A stretch of DNA of 64,000 nucleotides, taken from NCBI GenBank assembly GCA_965644295.1, contig CBFFRP010000398.1, forward strand, positions 50,649-114,648. The letters run 5' to 3'. Under the pieces are notes generated by a model that was not told where the DNA came from, made no database searches, and saw only the letters and a program-made list of their open reading frames with translations. This document shows positions 1 to 10,700 of this stretch, piece after piece; positions within the stretch are counted from its first letter, which is position 1; the number at the start of each line of letters is the position of its first letter. The stretch is from Paraphysomonas bandaiensis (taxonomy: Eukaryota > Chrysophyceae). A program made the translations under genes and the position numbers.

Positions 1-2
1 AG

Positions 3-1640
3 GAGGACGGATTGAGCCTGTATGAGCTGCAGGAGTTTGTGAATGTATCGTTTGGAGATGCGTGTGATGGGCGGATCGATGCTTCTAAGATAGGATGGGA
101 GTATACGAGCGATAGACGCGGTGGACATGTACTGTTTGTTGAGAATCCGAAGACTGGATTGTTAGTAGAAACTCCGATAGAGGGTCAAGCTCCGACGCCA
201 GGTGTGGAAGATGAAGAAGATGACGAAGAGGTGGGCACAAGAGATACATGTAGTTTGTATTGACAGCTATACCTTGAGTAGACTCCATTGGTTCCGGGAG
301 TAGCACCGCGGGGAGGTGTTGATGCAGCTCTACAACAGGCTACGGGTCCTACTACACCCATGCAGGCTGTGTATATGTTCATGCAGGTGTGTTTGTCGTT
401 AGTCATGACTTTTATATGTATACTACGTACGTTTAGTATGTCGTAGCTAGATTTTAGGTACACATATGAGAATGTTTAATGCAGGGTGTGTTGGCGGGTT
501 TCTCTCTAGCCTTAGTGTACACAATTTCTGAGGTACCGCTGATATATTAAAAAAACATTCTTACCACTGATAATACTGCAGGCTTCCAATGACAGGGATT
601 TACTACTTGACTATCAGCCCTCAGCCAGTGAGAGCAGGTAATTCATGGACTGTACTTCATGCAATTACGGTGGTGTTATAAGTGTCATGTAGACGGTTTT
701 TCTTCATAATTAGTTGCGCCTCCCTGGTGGGGGCTTTGGATGCCCTTATCCATTCATTCTATCTCCAGCGTACACTCTCTTTGTACGCATCTCAGGCTGA
801 TGGTGGAACTAGCAGTCGTAGCAAGCTTTCATCAATGCGGGATCTATACTCGCGCCAGCAGCAGGATAGAGGGCTAGTTGCGTGGGAAACATTGATGTTC
901 CCGTTAGCAGCGTGGACTTTCTTGTGTTTCTCGTTGTGCTTCCTTGCGGTGCTTATTATGGGCGCAGCGGTACGAATATTTGACCGCGCAGCTCTTTCTC
1001 TATTTCATTTTTGGGGTATTAGGAAGTCCTTATCGCCAATAAGAACGGATATTCACCTCCTGATGACTCTACAGAAGATGCAGATGCGTGGGTGGAGGAT
1101 GCCCTAGATGACAGCCTTTTCAGCGATAGATTTGAGCTTTGGAAAGATTTAGCTTCTGTAAGAGTCTGTTTTGCTCTCCTGGGGTGGATGGGGTGGGTTT
1201 TTATTTGATCTATTATGTTGCGTTCTGATAGATATACAGGAGCTGTCTCGTGGTGCTCATACAGCACTTTCTCGGGGGAAAGAGAGAAGATGACATCAAG
1301 AGGTATGTTGAGTGTATGTTGAATATACTATTTTTAAAAGCTCCCTGCAGGCTGTACGACCATATATCAGGCCTCAAACAACGGATTTCAGGTTTCTACT
1401 TCAATCACTTTTTGTTTCCTTTAACCTGCTTGTTGCCAGCTTTACAAGGTGATAAATTTGAGTCTAGTATATCTCCATCTGACCTTAGGCGACTTCTCGC
1501 TATACAAAAGGTACTAATACGCGAGATCGCAATATCAGTCATATTTTAAATGGTATATACTTTTGTAGTTGGGGGTTCAGAGGACGGAATCTGCCTTGGC
1601 TACGTTACAGCAGGCAGATGATGATTCCCAGAAATCGTAG
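3..1640 (+). CDS. Multi-pass membrane protein, 3' part (unrecognised)
   Basis: The gene runs in from the left edge; only its 3' part is present. I join exons at about 3-230, 283-387, 483-532, 582-637, 671-968, 1022-1157, 1242-1304, 1349-1391, 1439-1509 and 1569-1640, with introns of about 45-95 nt, and the reading frame stays open to a TAG. Visible features are a soluble N-terminal part ending in an acidic run, then about three hydrophobic segments (near MFMQGVLAGFSLALVYTI, FFIISCASLVGALDALI and MFPLAAWTFLCFSLCFLAVL), then an acidic linker and a Leu/Gln-rich helix likely to form a coiled coil. The LAGF-type first membrane segment faintly recalls the ciliary transition-zone protein TMEM237, but this is memory-based similarity and weak. 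Exon edges are inferred by eye; the existence of the gene is well supported by the many frame-compatible splice sites. Confidence 0.6.
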
Positions 1641-2748
1641 TTGTTGCGTTATATATGTATAATCGTGTACTGTTTATGTCTAGGAAATCTTATGGCCTCT
1701 TAAGTTGTATTGTAGATTAAATGTAAACGCATATTATTATTATTGTCTGTACCCTTTTGCTATTAATGGTTATTACAAGATGATTGTAATAGAAATATGG
1801 AAAATATTCCCCGTTTGCATTGAAATATACTCTTATGCTAACCGCTATATATGAAATTGACGTTGTCGAAAAAATTGATGACAGAAACTCGTGGATTGAA
1901 CTTTCAATCATTATAGCTGCGCATTACAGTGATGAGAGCAATCGAAAGCAAAGTATTTGAAATATAACGTTATGACTGTTACATGAAGAATACAGTAGTG
2001 ACACAACATACAACTCGGCCTCCTTAAAGGTTTATTTGCTAAAGAAATATAGCACTTTTTCGAGAACTACAACCCTTATATGAAGACAGATCACTTGCAC
2101 TGACCTCATTATGCTCTTCTACAGCAGTCGAAGGATGGAATATAACTTGGAGTTAGATGATCTGCCCTTGATATTTGGCTCATGATTGTGGTTTCTCTAT
2201 AACTGTGTACTATAATGAAATCACGTACATTCGACTGTCATTATCATAATAGGGATAGAAGTGAGCTTCTGTTCAACCGAATATTGAAGTTGAATGTCTA
2301 TATTTGCCCGGTGGTGATATGAGCGCCCTGTTGAGCCCAAATCAGGTCAAAAAAACGCATTTTTCGAGACAAAATGGGGATATATCTCATAGTACAATTA
2401 TCTTGTATTCGTTTCCTAAATCTAATTCTTTATCTGATTTTGAGGGTGAATCCCACTACATATCAAAAATACTGCGAGTCAATTAAAAAAGCTACATTGT
2501 ATTGACAAAAACAAGGTCAATGATGTTCAGTAAAATTCTATACGGGACGATAGCTTTTTAATTAACATATTTTTTTAAAAGCATACGCTAAAGCTGTCCA
2601 ATGGTCAAATTCGTTCGCTTTATACAATACTGATTATATATCATGCTTATCACATTGTGATTTTCCTTTAAAAAGAATCAAGTAAATAAAACAGTTTGAG
2701 GTCTAATTGCAATCAAATACACCGTAGAGCATGCAGACATGGGAGTTA
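1641..2748. other. Spacer between two convergent genes
   Basis: AT-rich sequence lies between the TAG of the membrane-protein gene and the TAA of the GH130 gene, which point towards each other. It must hold both 3' UTRs. I see no ORF with coding character, no repeat and no RNA gene here; the short open frame near 2304-2486 has no recognisable content. Confidence 0.5.
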
Positions 2749-4351
2749 TTAGAGCTCATCCTCACTTTCACTAAGCTGGACCGGAATCAAAGTGCTATTT
2801 CCCTCTATTTTGTCGTCCGTCTCCCGCAGCTGCTGCTGCTTTTCAGCTACCTTCCTATCAGACTTTCCCCTGCTCTTCGCCTTCCGTGAAAACACCTCAG
2901 CATCGATGGGCTCTGTCTCTGTGCTGCTCCTGCCTCTTTCTCGCCTGGCTTGAGCTCTTCTATCCGGCATTCCCTTGTGATCGTAAAAAGACGCCTCGGC
3001 CACTGCTATCTTAGAATCTGCGGTCCCATAATAGAGCAGCCATTTGCCACGGAAGAACACTAGGCCTTCCAAAAAGCAAACATTTCCCACCTGCCCCGTT
3101 ATCTCAAAATCCTCAGAGGGCTTGAAAAAAGTTTCTTCCGACCTGCAGCAGCACCGACTCATCATCAGCGGCAAAAGTCGGAAGAATGGGTCACATTACC
3201 TCATCAACACCTTTGAAGGGTCATCCAAAGAAAACAGAACCTGTCCCGCCGAGTAGGTCCCCGGTGCCAAGTTTGGGTCTGCCTCGCCATTCACGCACCG
3301 ATAACCTGGCAGAGACTCACATGCAGTATTCTTAGAATTGTATATAAACAAAATGCCGTCTGGTCGCACGATTGCAGGCGGACCAGGCTCCACTAGATTC
3401 GAATCAAACTTTCCTCGCCTAGGGGAGAGGACAGATAGGGGTTTCTTGGCTGCGGTTGGAAGGTCCATATGGTCTGGTCGACCCCTATACACAGCGTCTG
3501 CATGTTCTGCCATAACAGGCGTCCAGTTGATGAGATCCTGGGATGTAGCGAGATGGAGATCATTTTCCCCCCAGTACATCCAAAAGCTTCCGTTCAGTTT
3601 GGCTGCCACAAGCCGTCCATCTGGCATGGGGTGCGAAACTATGGAACCCGATTTAGTCCAAGCATTCAAGTAAGAGCCCCCAAATGCTTTTCCAAATGCT
3701 GGCCCATGCTTTGTCCAGTGGAATAAATCACTACTGGTTGCAACACACAATCGGGCTGTACCATCATATGAGGTATACGTCATCACGTACCCTCCATCTG
3801 GAGATTCCACCACTCTCGGATCCTCACACCCACCATCCCATTCAAATTTGTCATTGCGATCCTTCGCGGGGTACAGTACAGGTGATGGGAGGCGATTATT
3901 GAAGCTGACTCCATCCTCGCTCCACGCTATACCGATACGTGAAGTACCAGCATAGCTACCAAGCTATCGGTTCGTAAGATACACTAATCACACACACATC
4001 TCATAACATCACCTTATCCTCTGCCCTATACAGCAAATAAACTTTGTTGTCCTTCACAACAGCCGCAGGATTAAAGACATCCTTCTCCTCCCATCTGACA
4101 TTTTTTCTTCTAACAGGACACTTAAAGACAGACGATGCATTCGGACCCAGCACAGGGTTCACTGCACCCATCTTTGAGAACTCCATCTGCCATGAGTGAT
4201 TTGGGGTCTCTGATTGTATCCTGTGAGTCATTTCAGGGGATAGTATGGTGTTACCTGTGCTAGATGCATACGTACACACGCATCCGTATATAAATAGAAG
4301 AGTAATGACATGAGAGGATTGGAGGGGGGTTGAGAGGACAGATAGGGCCAT
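2749..4351 (-). CDS. GH130-type glycosidase/phosphorylase, secretory-pathway form
   Basis: Three exons (4013-4351, 3200-3963, 2749-3142) join to 498 residues. The motif WDGGCEDPRV, the following TYTSYDG, and the late blades carrying NSKNT and LLYYGTADSKIAVA are characteristic of the five-bladed GH130 fold, whose members act on beta-mannosides by phosphorolysis or hydrolysis. The first ~28 residues contain a hydrophobic core (VITLLFIYGCVCTYA) like a signal peptide. The C-terminal ~70 residues are a charged Lys/Arg/Glu-rich tail not expected in the family, ending SESEDEL, which resembles a KDEL-type ER-retention signal. The start at 4351 was chosen because it gives the signal peptide; the same frame is open further upstream but only through low-complexity sequence. 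The substrate is not determinable from the sequence. It is divergent from the silicon transporter, 621 bp apart. Confidence 0.85.
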
Positions 4352-4972
4352 AATAGGGAGGTGATTGAGGGTAAAGTGGTGGGGTAGTGGGTTTATTGTA
4401 TGAGAGGGTGATATGCCTATATATGCATATATATATACAGCGATGTGCTCAGTACATACACCGCTGGGACTGTACATACTATGCGGATACAGAGTATACG
4501 AGTGATGCGTGTATGCATTGATGTATAGTATATAGATCGATATACAGTACAGGTGAAATACCAACAGTATTATATATATATACTGTATATACAGAGAATA
4601 CGACCAGCAGCGTAATACATCAAAGTACAGCAAAATACACAGTTAGAGTACAGAGTACAGTGTACTCCTGTATCAGATTGGATAATGTACATCCGCACCT
4701 GTCCTCCAGTACATCTATCTAAATACACATACGTATCCTTCCCTTTCATACATACGCACTTCACCCGCAGTCTCAACTCACCTACTCCAATTAGACGTAT
4801 GGACATGTCCACATACGCCCATTCACTCCTCAAATTTTCAGCAGTGTGTTAATATCCACATACCCAAATATTAAAATATTAAAAAATTCAATCCATGCAA
4901 ATCTTTCAAGAAATCCACTCAGTTCATCTCTCATTATTTCACCCTCCTCAAGGATAGAAGAACTCTATTGCA
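4352..4972. promoter_or_regulatory. Shared upstream region of GH130 and silicon-transporter genes
   Basis: These 621 bp separate two divergent start codons and must contain both promoters. The part near 4400-4720 is rich in GTAC/TATAC words and alternating purine-pyrimidine runs, as in other upstream spacers of this window. The part next to the transporter is plainly AT-rich. I cannot place a TATA box or initiator with confidence. Confidence 0.4.
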
Positions 4973-6526
4973 ATGAGTACTGAAGCAGCAGGCAGTACAG
5001 ATCAAGTGGATAAGTACTCCACACCTCCTCAGAAGACTCCTCTCGATATCTTCTTTACATACTTGAAGTACATCGTATCCTCTGGGCTCACTTTGACTTA
5101 TGTCGTCTACATCTTATGGGGCATATGGACCAATCAGGCGGTGTTGCCTGGCCCGCCTATCGCCCACTTCTTGATCTTTTTGTTCTGTATGACTCTTGTG
5201 GCGTATCTTGAGGGATTACAAGTGGCTATCTTAGCCGTTGAACACACTGATCCAGAGAAGTATCGGGAAACTCATCCACGTGCCTACGAGCTCATTACAT
5301 CAGTCAAGAGGGGTAATAATGTTGAAAAGTTTCTGGTTGGACGTCAGTTCTTCACAGTATTTGTTATGACTCTCATGGCACAAGTGACCAGTTTCCCTAA
5401 TATCTCTTCTCTTGGAATCCCACCAGTGATTTGGTTTATCTTCATTCAGACTGGTCTGCCTGGTGCAATGGTAGTTACCACTATTGGCTCACTTCAGCCC
5501 CAGCTGTTGGCTGCCAAGGACCCTTGGAAGTTTATGAATCTGTACGGGTCATGCGCGACTCTCTACCTTTGCTATGGTTTGGAGTTCACTGGTATCTGCA
5601 CACACTTCGCCTGGATGCTCATTACGATCCTACGCAACACCGTCTTCATCACGGATCAGAAACCCAAGAAGCACCAGAGGGAAGTCACTCTTCAAAGCCA
5701 ACTCATTGAGGCTGCTAAGTATGTGGTTTCCACATGCGTTATCCTAACTTACATGACCTACCTCATGTGGGGTATCTGGACTGGCCAGGCTGTGCTCCCT
5801 GTTCCTCACATTGCTGTCTTTATTGTCTTCTGCTGTTGTATTCTCTTTCTTGCTCACCTGGAGGGACTGCAGGTGGCGATATTGGTTGCAGAGGCAAAGG
5901 ACCCTGAGCCGTATGCTCAGAGTTATCCTCGCGCATACTCGCTCATGAAGAGAGCCACTTACGAAAAAAATGTCCGCCGATTCTTAATTGGAAGACAGTT
6001 TTTTGTCATCTTCGTAGTCTTTCTTATCAATCAGTGTACTATTTTCCCAGAAATTTCTAAATTGGGAATCAACAACGGTGTCTGGTTTGTGTTCGTCCAG
6101 CTGGGATTCCCAACCGCCCTCAACATCCTCTGTTTTGCTCAGCTTCCCGCTCAACTGCTCGGTAATCAGGATCCTTGGTTGTTTATGAACCGATATGGTC
6201 CCCGCTTCACTTTAGAGGTATGTCTTTTTACCGAGATGACTGGTTTGGCCCATTTCAGTTGGGTTGCTACATCTTTCTCCAAGGCTACTTGGTTCCCTAT
6301 TACTGTCAGCGCAATCTCTGAGATTGAGCAATACAAAGACCTAGAAAGCATTAAGACACCTAATGCAGCCACAGATGAGGTCACCTCAGCAGCTCCAACT
6401 TCAACTGTCCAGGATTACAACAGCGTTCCTGAGGCAGATCTTGCTACCGAGGAACTCGATATGGAAATGCATTCCAACCTTGGGCGATTTTTAAAGTCAT
6501 TTAGGCTTCCTACAGCCAGGAACTAA
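4973..6526 (+). CDS. SIT: Silicon transporter (SIT-type), internally duplicated
   Basis: This is a single-exon gene of 517 residues. Two homologous halves are offset by about 217 residues. Half one has EGLQ at 80-83 and GRQ at 123-125; half two has EGLQ at 297-300 and GRQ at 340-342. Paired EGxQ and GRQ motifs are the hallmark of eukaryotic silicon transporters, which take up silicic acid, generally Na+-coupled, across plasma or vesicle membranes. Each half shows five hydrophobic segments, giving the ten-helix SIT layout rather than the five-helix SIT-L layout. Conserved blocks repeated in both halves include WGIWTxQAVLP, EGLQVAIL and GRQFF. The C-terminal ~70 residues are soluble, acidic and Ser/Thr-rich. 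It lacks introns, unlike most neighbours. An ATG at 4973 follows an AT-rich leader with no competing upstream in-frame ATG. Function is inferred from motifs only. Confidence 0.87.
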   Translation: MSTEAAGSTDQVDKYSTPPQKTPLDIFFTYLKYIVSSGLTLTYVVYILWGIWTNQAVLPGPPIAHFLIFLFCMTLVAYLEGLQVAILAVEHTDPEKYRETHPRAYELITSVKRGNNVEKFLVGRQFFTVFVMTLMAQVTSFPNISSLGIPPVIWFIFIQTGLPGAMVVTTIGSLQPQLLAAKDPWKFMNLYGSCATLYLCYGLEFTGICTHFAWMLITILRNTVFITDQKPKKHQREVTLQSQLIEAAKYVVSTCVILTYMTYLMWGIWTGQAVLPVPHIAVFIVFCCCILFLAHLEGLQVAILVAEAKDPEPYAQSYPRAYSLMKRATYEKNVRRFLIGRQFFVIFVVFLINQCTIFPEISKLGINNGVWFVFVQLGFPTALNILCFAQLPAQLLGNQDPWLFMNRYGPRFTLEVCLFTEMTGLAHFSWVATSFSKATWFPITVSAISEIEQYKDLESIKTPNAATDEVTSAAPTSTVQDYNSVPEADLATEELDMEMHSNLGRFLKSFRLPTARN

Positions 6527-7758
6527 TGTGGTACACATGAGTACTATTTGTTGTGCAAGTTTATTACAAATTCACTGGTAATTTGCTTTACGTAGAGCAG
6601 AATTCGATGTCATTCCGATATTGTCTGAAGTTTTGTTGATTGCGTGAAATAAGAATAACAATCTATACATATTCCATAAAGTCATTTCATTCTTTCGATT
6701 TTAATAAACCTGACGGATAAAGCACTTGGGACATAATCTGCAATATAACTTTGTACCAAAAGAGGACTTAGGTCGTTTTAGTTCTTAGGTTTTACCACAA
6801 AGTTAAAACGCTACTAAGATGAGCATTTACCGTATCCGTATTGTGCTATATATGTAAAATGTATTTTCATGATCAATAATTGCTATTACCATAGCATATA
6901 TCTCCACCTTAATTGTAAATAAAATTTTAAACACTTTACGTTTTATAAAGTAACAATATATACGAAATACCTATCATGTATTAGTTTCCTTCCTAGAAGT
7001 GGACGTCGAAGCCGCGAAATCGCATTAGAATTTGACAAAAGAGCGAAAAGAGTTATTTTAGTGAAAGTATCCAAGAGTTATATATATTAATAAATAATAA
7101 TAAGTATTAAATATGCTGTCAGTCAAGAATTATTCATCAGAAGCATGTACTGATAATGCAATAAAATAACAGGCAATCATGAATCCACTGTTTACTGTTT
7201 AAAAGGGGCCCAATTTACTAACGCCAATACAGTTTCTTTTTTTCCTTGCTATCATGTGTACATGTGTGAATTGATGACATCCTAGTGTAGTGCATAGTGT
7301 ACAAGATTTTGTCAGTGGAAATCACTGCTAAAATGATTTCTAATAAACATTTAGCATCATTTAATTCCTCTGATGAAGTAGAAAGTATTATACATTCATT
7401 TATATTATACTATACAATTTCCTTAGCCAGTTCATCAGGAATAATCTGCTGAACAGTATACTCAACTTGCCCTTTTCTTTTACCAATAATTAGATGTGTG
7501 AAAATATACTGAATGAGAATCATAATGTTTAAATGGGTTGGATACTACTGTTCTGGGTAGTAAACTGGCAATGCATGTATTTCTAAGCAAGGTAGAGATA
7601 ATTTTAACGTGCAAGCAGAGCGACCATTGTGCCATGAAAAACTGTCATTATATGAATTTATGTATCAATTGTGAGGTAAACGAATGCAAAATAACTAGCT
7701 ACATCACTTCTAATGGAGGTTCTAAGCATCATTACAGCTAGTCGGAGCAACACTAAAA
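6527..7758. other. AT-rich spacer between convergent genes
   Basis: This 1.2-kb AT-rich spacer lies between the 3' ends of the silicon-transporter and BEACH genes. It must hold both 3' UTRs. The only open frame of note (near 7538-7741) shows no recognisable domain. I found no repeats or RNA genes. Confidence 0.5.
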
Positions 7759-10700
7759 TCAGTCTACTTGATTGAGTGATTGCTGCACACTAGTGTGTTT
7801 GCTCGGTGTGTTAGATTTGGCGTGAGCCATAACTTGCTGGAGCTCAACTGGTGTCAAGTGATCCAACTTGCCAGGTGCCCATCGGCTGACAAACCCTTGC
7901 GTATCTCCGACTAGGAGCTCATACATGTTCTCCCCTTCGTACACTCGTGGCAATAGAGGTTTAGACTTGTTAAATACAGCTGGAGATAGCTTCAAGGAGC
8001 ATATGTTGACACGGTGTATCTTTGTGAGAGCGTAGGACACAAGCTCTCGGACAACCCTTCTTTCACCATTCTCCCGTTCAACTGTGTTGACCTTTAGCTT
8101 CCAGAGGTACACATACCCGTTGTCATGCCCAGTGACAGCCACTACGCCATCTTGCCAGTCTCCAGACGGAGGACACAATACCACCCTCGCTCGGTGCTTC
8201 ACTGCTGACTCCTCAATCATGCTTGCAGACGATAAGAGCTCTCCGTTGAGGGAGTACAGCCGTAATTCCCCAGCAGTGAGTGTAACAATGTTTCCACTAA
8301 TGCTGTTCACACCAACAGATATGACAGGCCCAGAATGATGGCCAAGTACACGAAGCAACTTCGAGCCACGAAGGTCCCATACCATAGCAGTCCTATCTTC
8401 CGAACCAGAAACAACCACAGAGAAATTTACACATATTGTGACACATAAAATAGAGCCATCATGTCCACATAAGGTCATCTGTAATATGAACACAGACATA
8501 ATTACAAGAATATGTATGACATCGGAAGCACACACACCAGATGCTCTAATCTTCTATTTCCAGAAAGCTTTTGAAACTTCCACACCCTGATGGATCTATC
8601 TTCTCCTCCTACGAAATATTGCTGAGTGTGACCATCAATACATACTTGTGCCCTACCGGTTACAATGGTTTCTCCGTCAGCGCAAACGTCTACACACGAA
8701 ACAGGTCGGAAGTGAAGCTGCTCATGTGTGGATACTTCCCTGTCCACCTCCAGGTGCCTACGTTATCGCAATGTTATTCAGAAGTTGTTAAAATATTGAT
8801 AAACCTTGGTGAGCTCTGAGCAATATGAATCGACACTCCTCCCACAGTCTTTCCGAACCTAATAAATTTAACAAACTTTGGTGGAATCAGTGCACACCCC
8901 TCTGGAACTGCTATTAATCGGTCTCGTGATACAATACGCACGTCGCCAACAGGAAAACACTCCCCTGAGATGGAAGGGCTCAAAACCTGAGCGTAGGACA
9001 CCCTGTTCAGCCACACCATAGACGGGGCACCGACTACACATAGAGGGGGTGTCATTCTCTCGTGCCATTGTGAGCCGGCCGAGTCTACCACACATCCTGC
9101 GTCCGTTCGTTTCACCACATCGGGAACAGTTTTCTTGGGATGGGGTTTCATAAACAATCGGGCAGGAGTTTGCCCGAAGTTATTGATTTGAGCGAGTGTA
9201 GCTTCTCGCAACATGGGGTCTGTAATTGCATCGATATTCACTTCCCCCTCATATGTCAGAGGAATAAATACATTCATTGCATTCTCAGCGGCTTGTCCAC
9301 GCTGCTTGTACCCGAATATCAAATCTATCCAATTGTGAAGGTTCTCACTGACGTGTTTGCTCTCTAGCGCCTGTCGGTGGCGACGAATGAATTCAATTGC
9401 ATCACCCGCAGCCCAGGCAGGAAGCTGAACATCATCAACTTTCTCACCCTTCTGAGTTTCTCCGAATTCAAACCTGTTAGCATTTATCAGGAATTCCGGC
9501 AAGAAATAAAACTCAGGGATTAGTTCGCGCACATCTTGCAAATTATCCTGAGATGCACTCAACCAACTGTGCTCTAAAGCCTTAAAGAGTCTATCAGGCT
9601 TATCGAACTGACCACCTTGAAGAGAAATCGCCATTCGAGCGTATGGCTGGATTCGCATTAGATAGTAAAGCACATACCCCGCACATGAGTAGTGTGTGCC
9701 ATAAAAGAAGGGTGGCGTACATCCCTCTACTCCCTCCTTGTAGAAGTCGTCCATAGTTCGGAATCTCTCAGCGTACTGCTGGGCTCGTTTGTCTCCCAAG
9801 GCCCCCATAGGCCGAGATAAGTCTCTATACGAAGCAGGGTTGTTTAAATTTAGTGTTTGGCTCTCATAGTCAGCCAAAACCCAAGGGAAAACAGGGTACT
9901 GGGTAAGATCCTGGAAAGACCGACCAGCGGCGTAGTTCAGATGCATTAGATACTCCAGGTTACTGATACATCCTTTCTGCCAGAGCTTGGTCACATTCGA
10001 TAAAAAATAAGCCATCAGTCGTTTGTACATGAATAGCCCGCCTGCAATCTGTAAATTTTTCATTCCTACTTTGTAAAATATACTCTGCGGCATATTCATC
10101 TCCAGCAACCTTTTAAGAGTTGATTCACATTCCTAAATGACGTGTCATAAACGAAGTAGCGTAAACATAGACGTAGACATACCACTACACTATCGCAGGC
10201 AAATAGCAAGCTGCTGCCATAGATATCCGTCACCTCCATCGCGACATTCTGTAACTGATACCTCCTCTTAAAAATAGTGTACACCTATGTTATCACATTA
10301 TATATAACCACAGCATACAATGGGTTAAAACCTGATCCAAGGGCATCCTGTAATACCCATAGTCCACATGCAGCAGTTGATACCACACTTTAGTCAGCCA
10401 TTGGTTCTCCTTCTCCAAACTAGCGTCGCTATCACTGGGACACGCTTTATTTTTGCTTGCTCGGCTTTCAGTACTTTCTTTTACAGGCAAGTCGATGGTC
10501 CCTGACACACTGGCTACGACTTCTGCTGGGGAGAGGATCACCTTCTCCACAGCTTTATATTGACTGACTACCTCTGTCCATTCCAGTCTCCTGGATGAAC
10601 CCTCGCCATACACTTTAAATCCATCTAGGACATGTACATTTGATGGTGTAAGTACCAGCATGGCCCCTCGAGCTTCTAGTCCACACACCCTAAACAGAAT

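Noticed and set aside
4352-4633. N-terminal extension of the GH130 gene to 4633
   Set aside because: The extra peptide is low-complexity Tyr/Ile-rich translation of the AT-rich promoter region, and the ATG at 4351 already gives a complete signal peptide.
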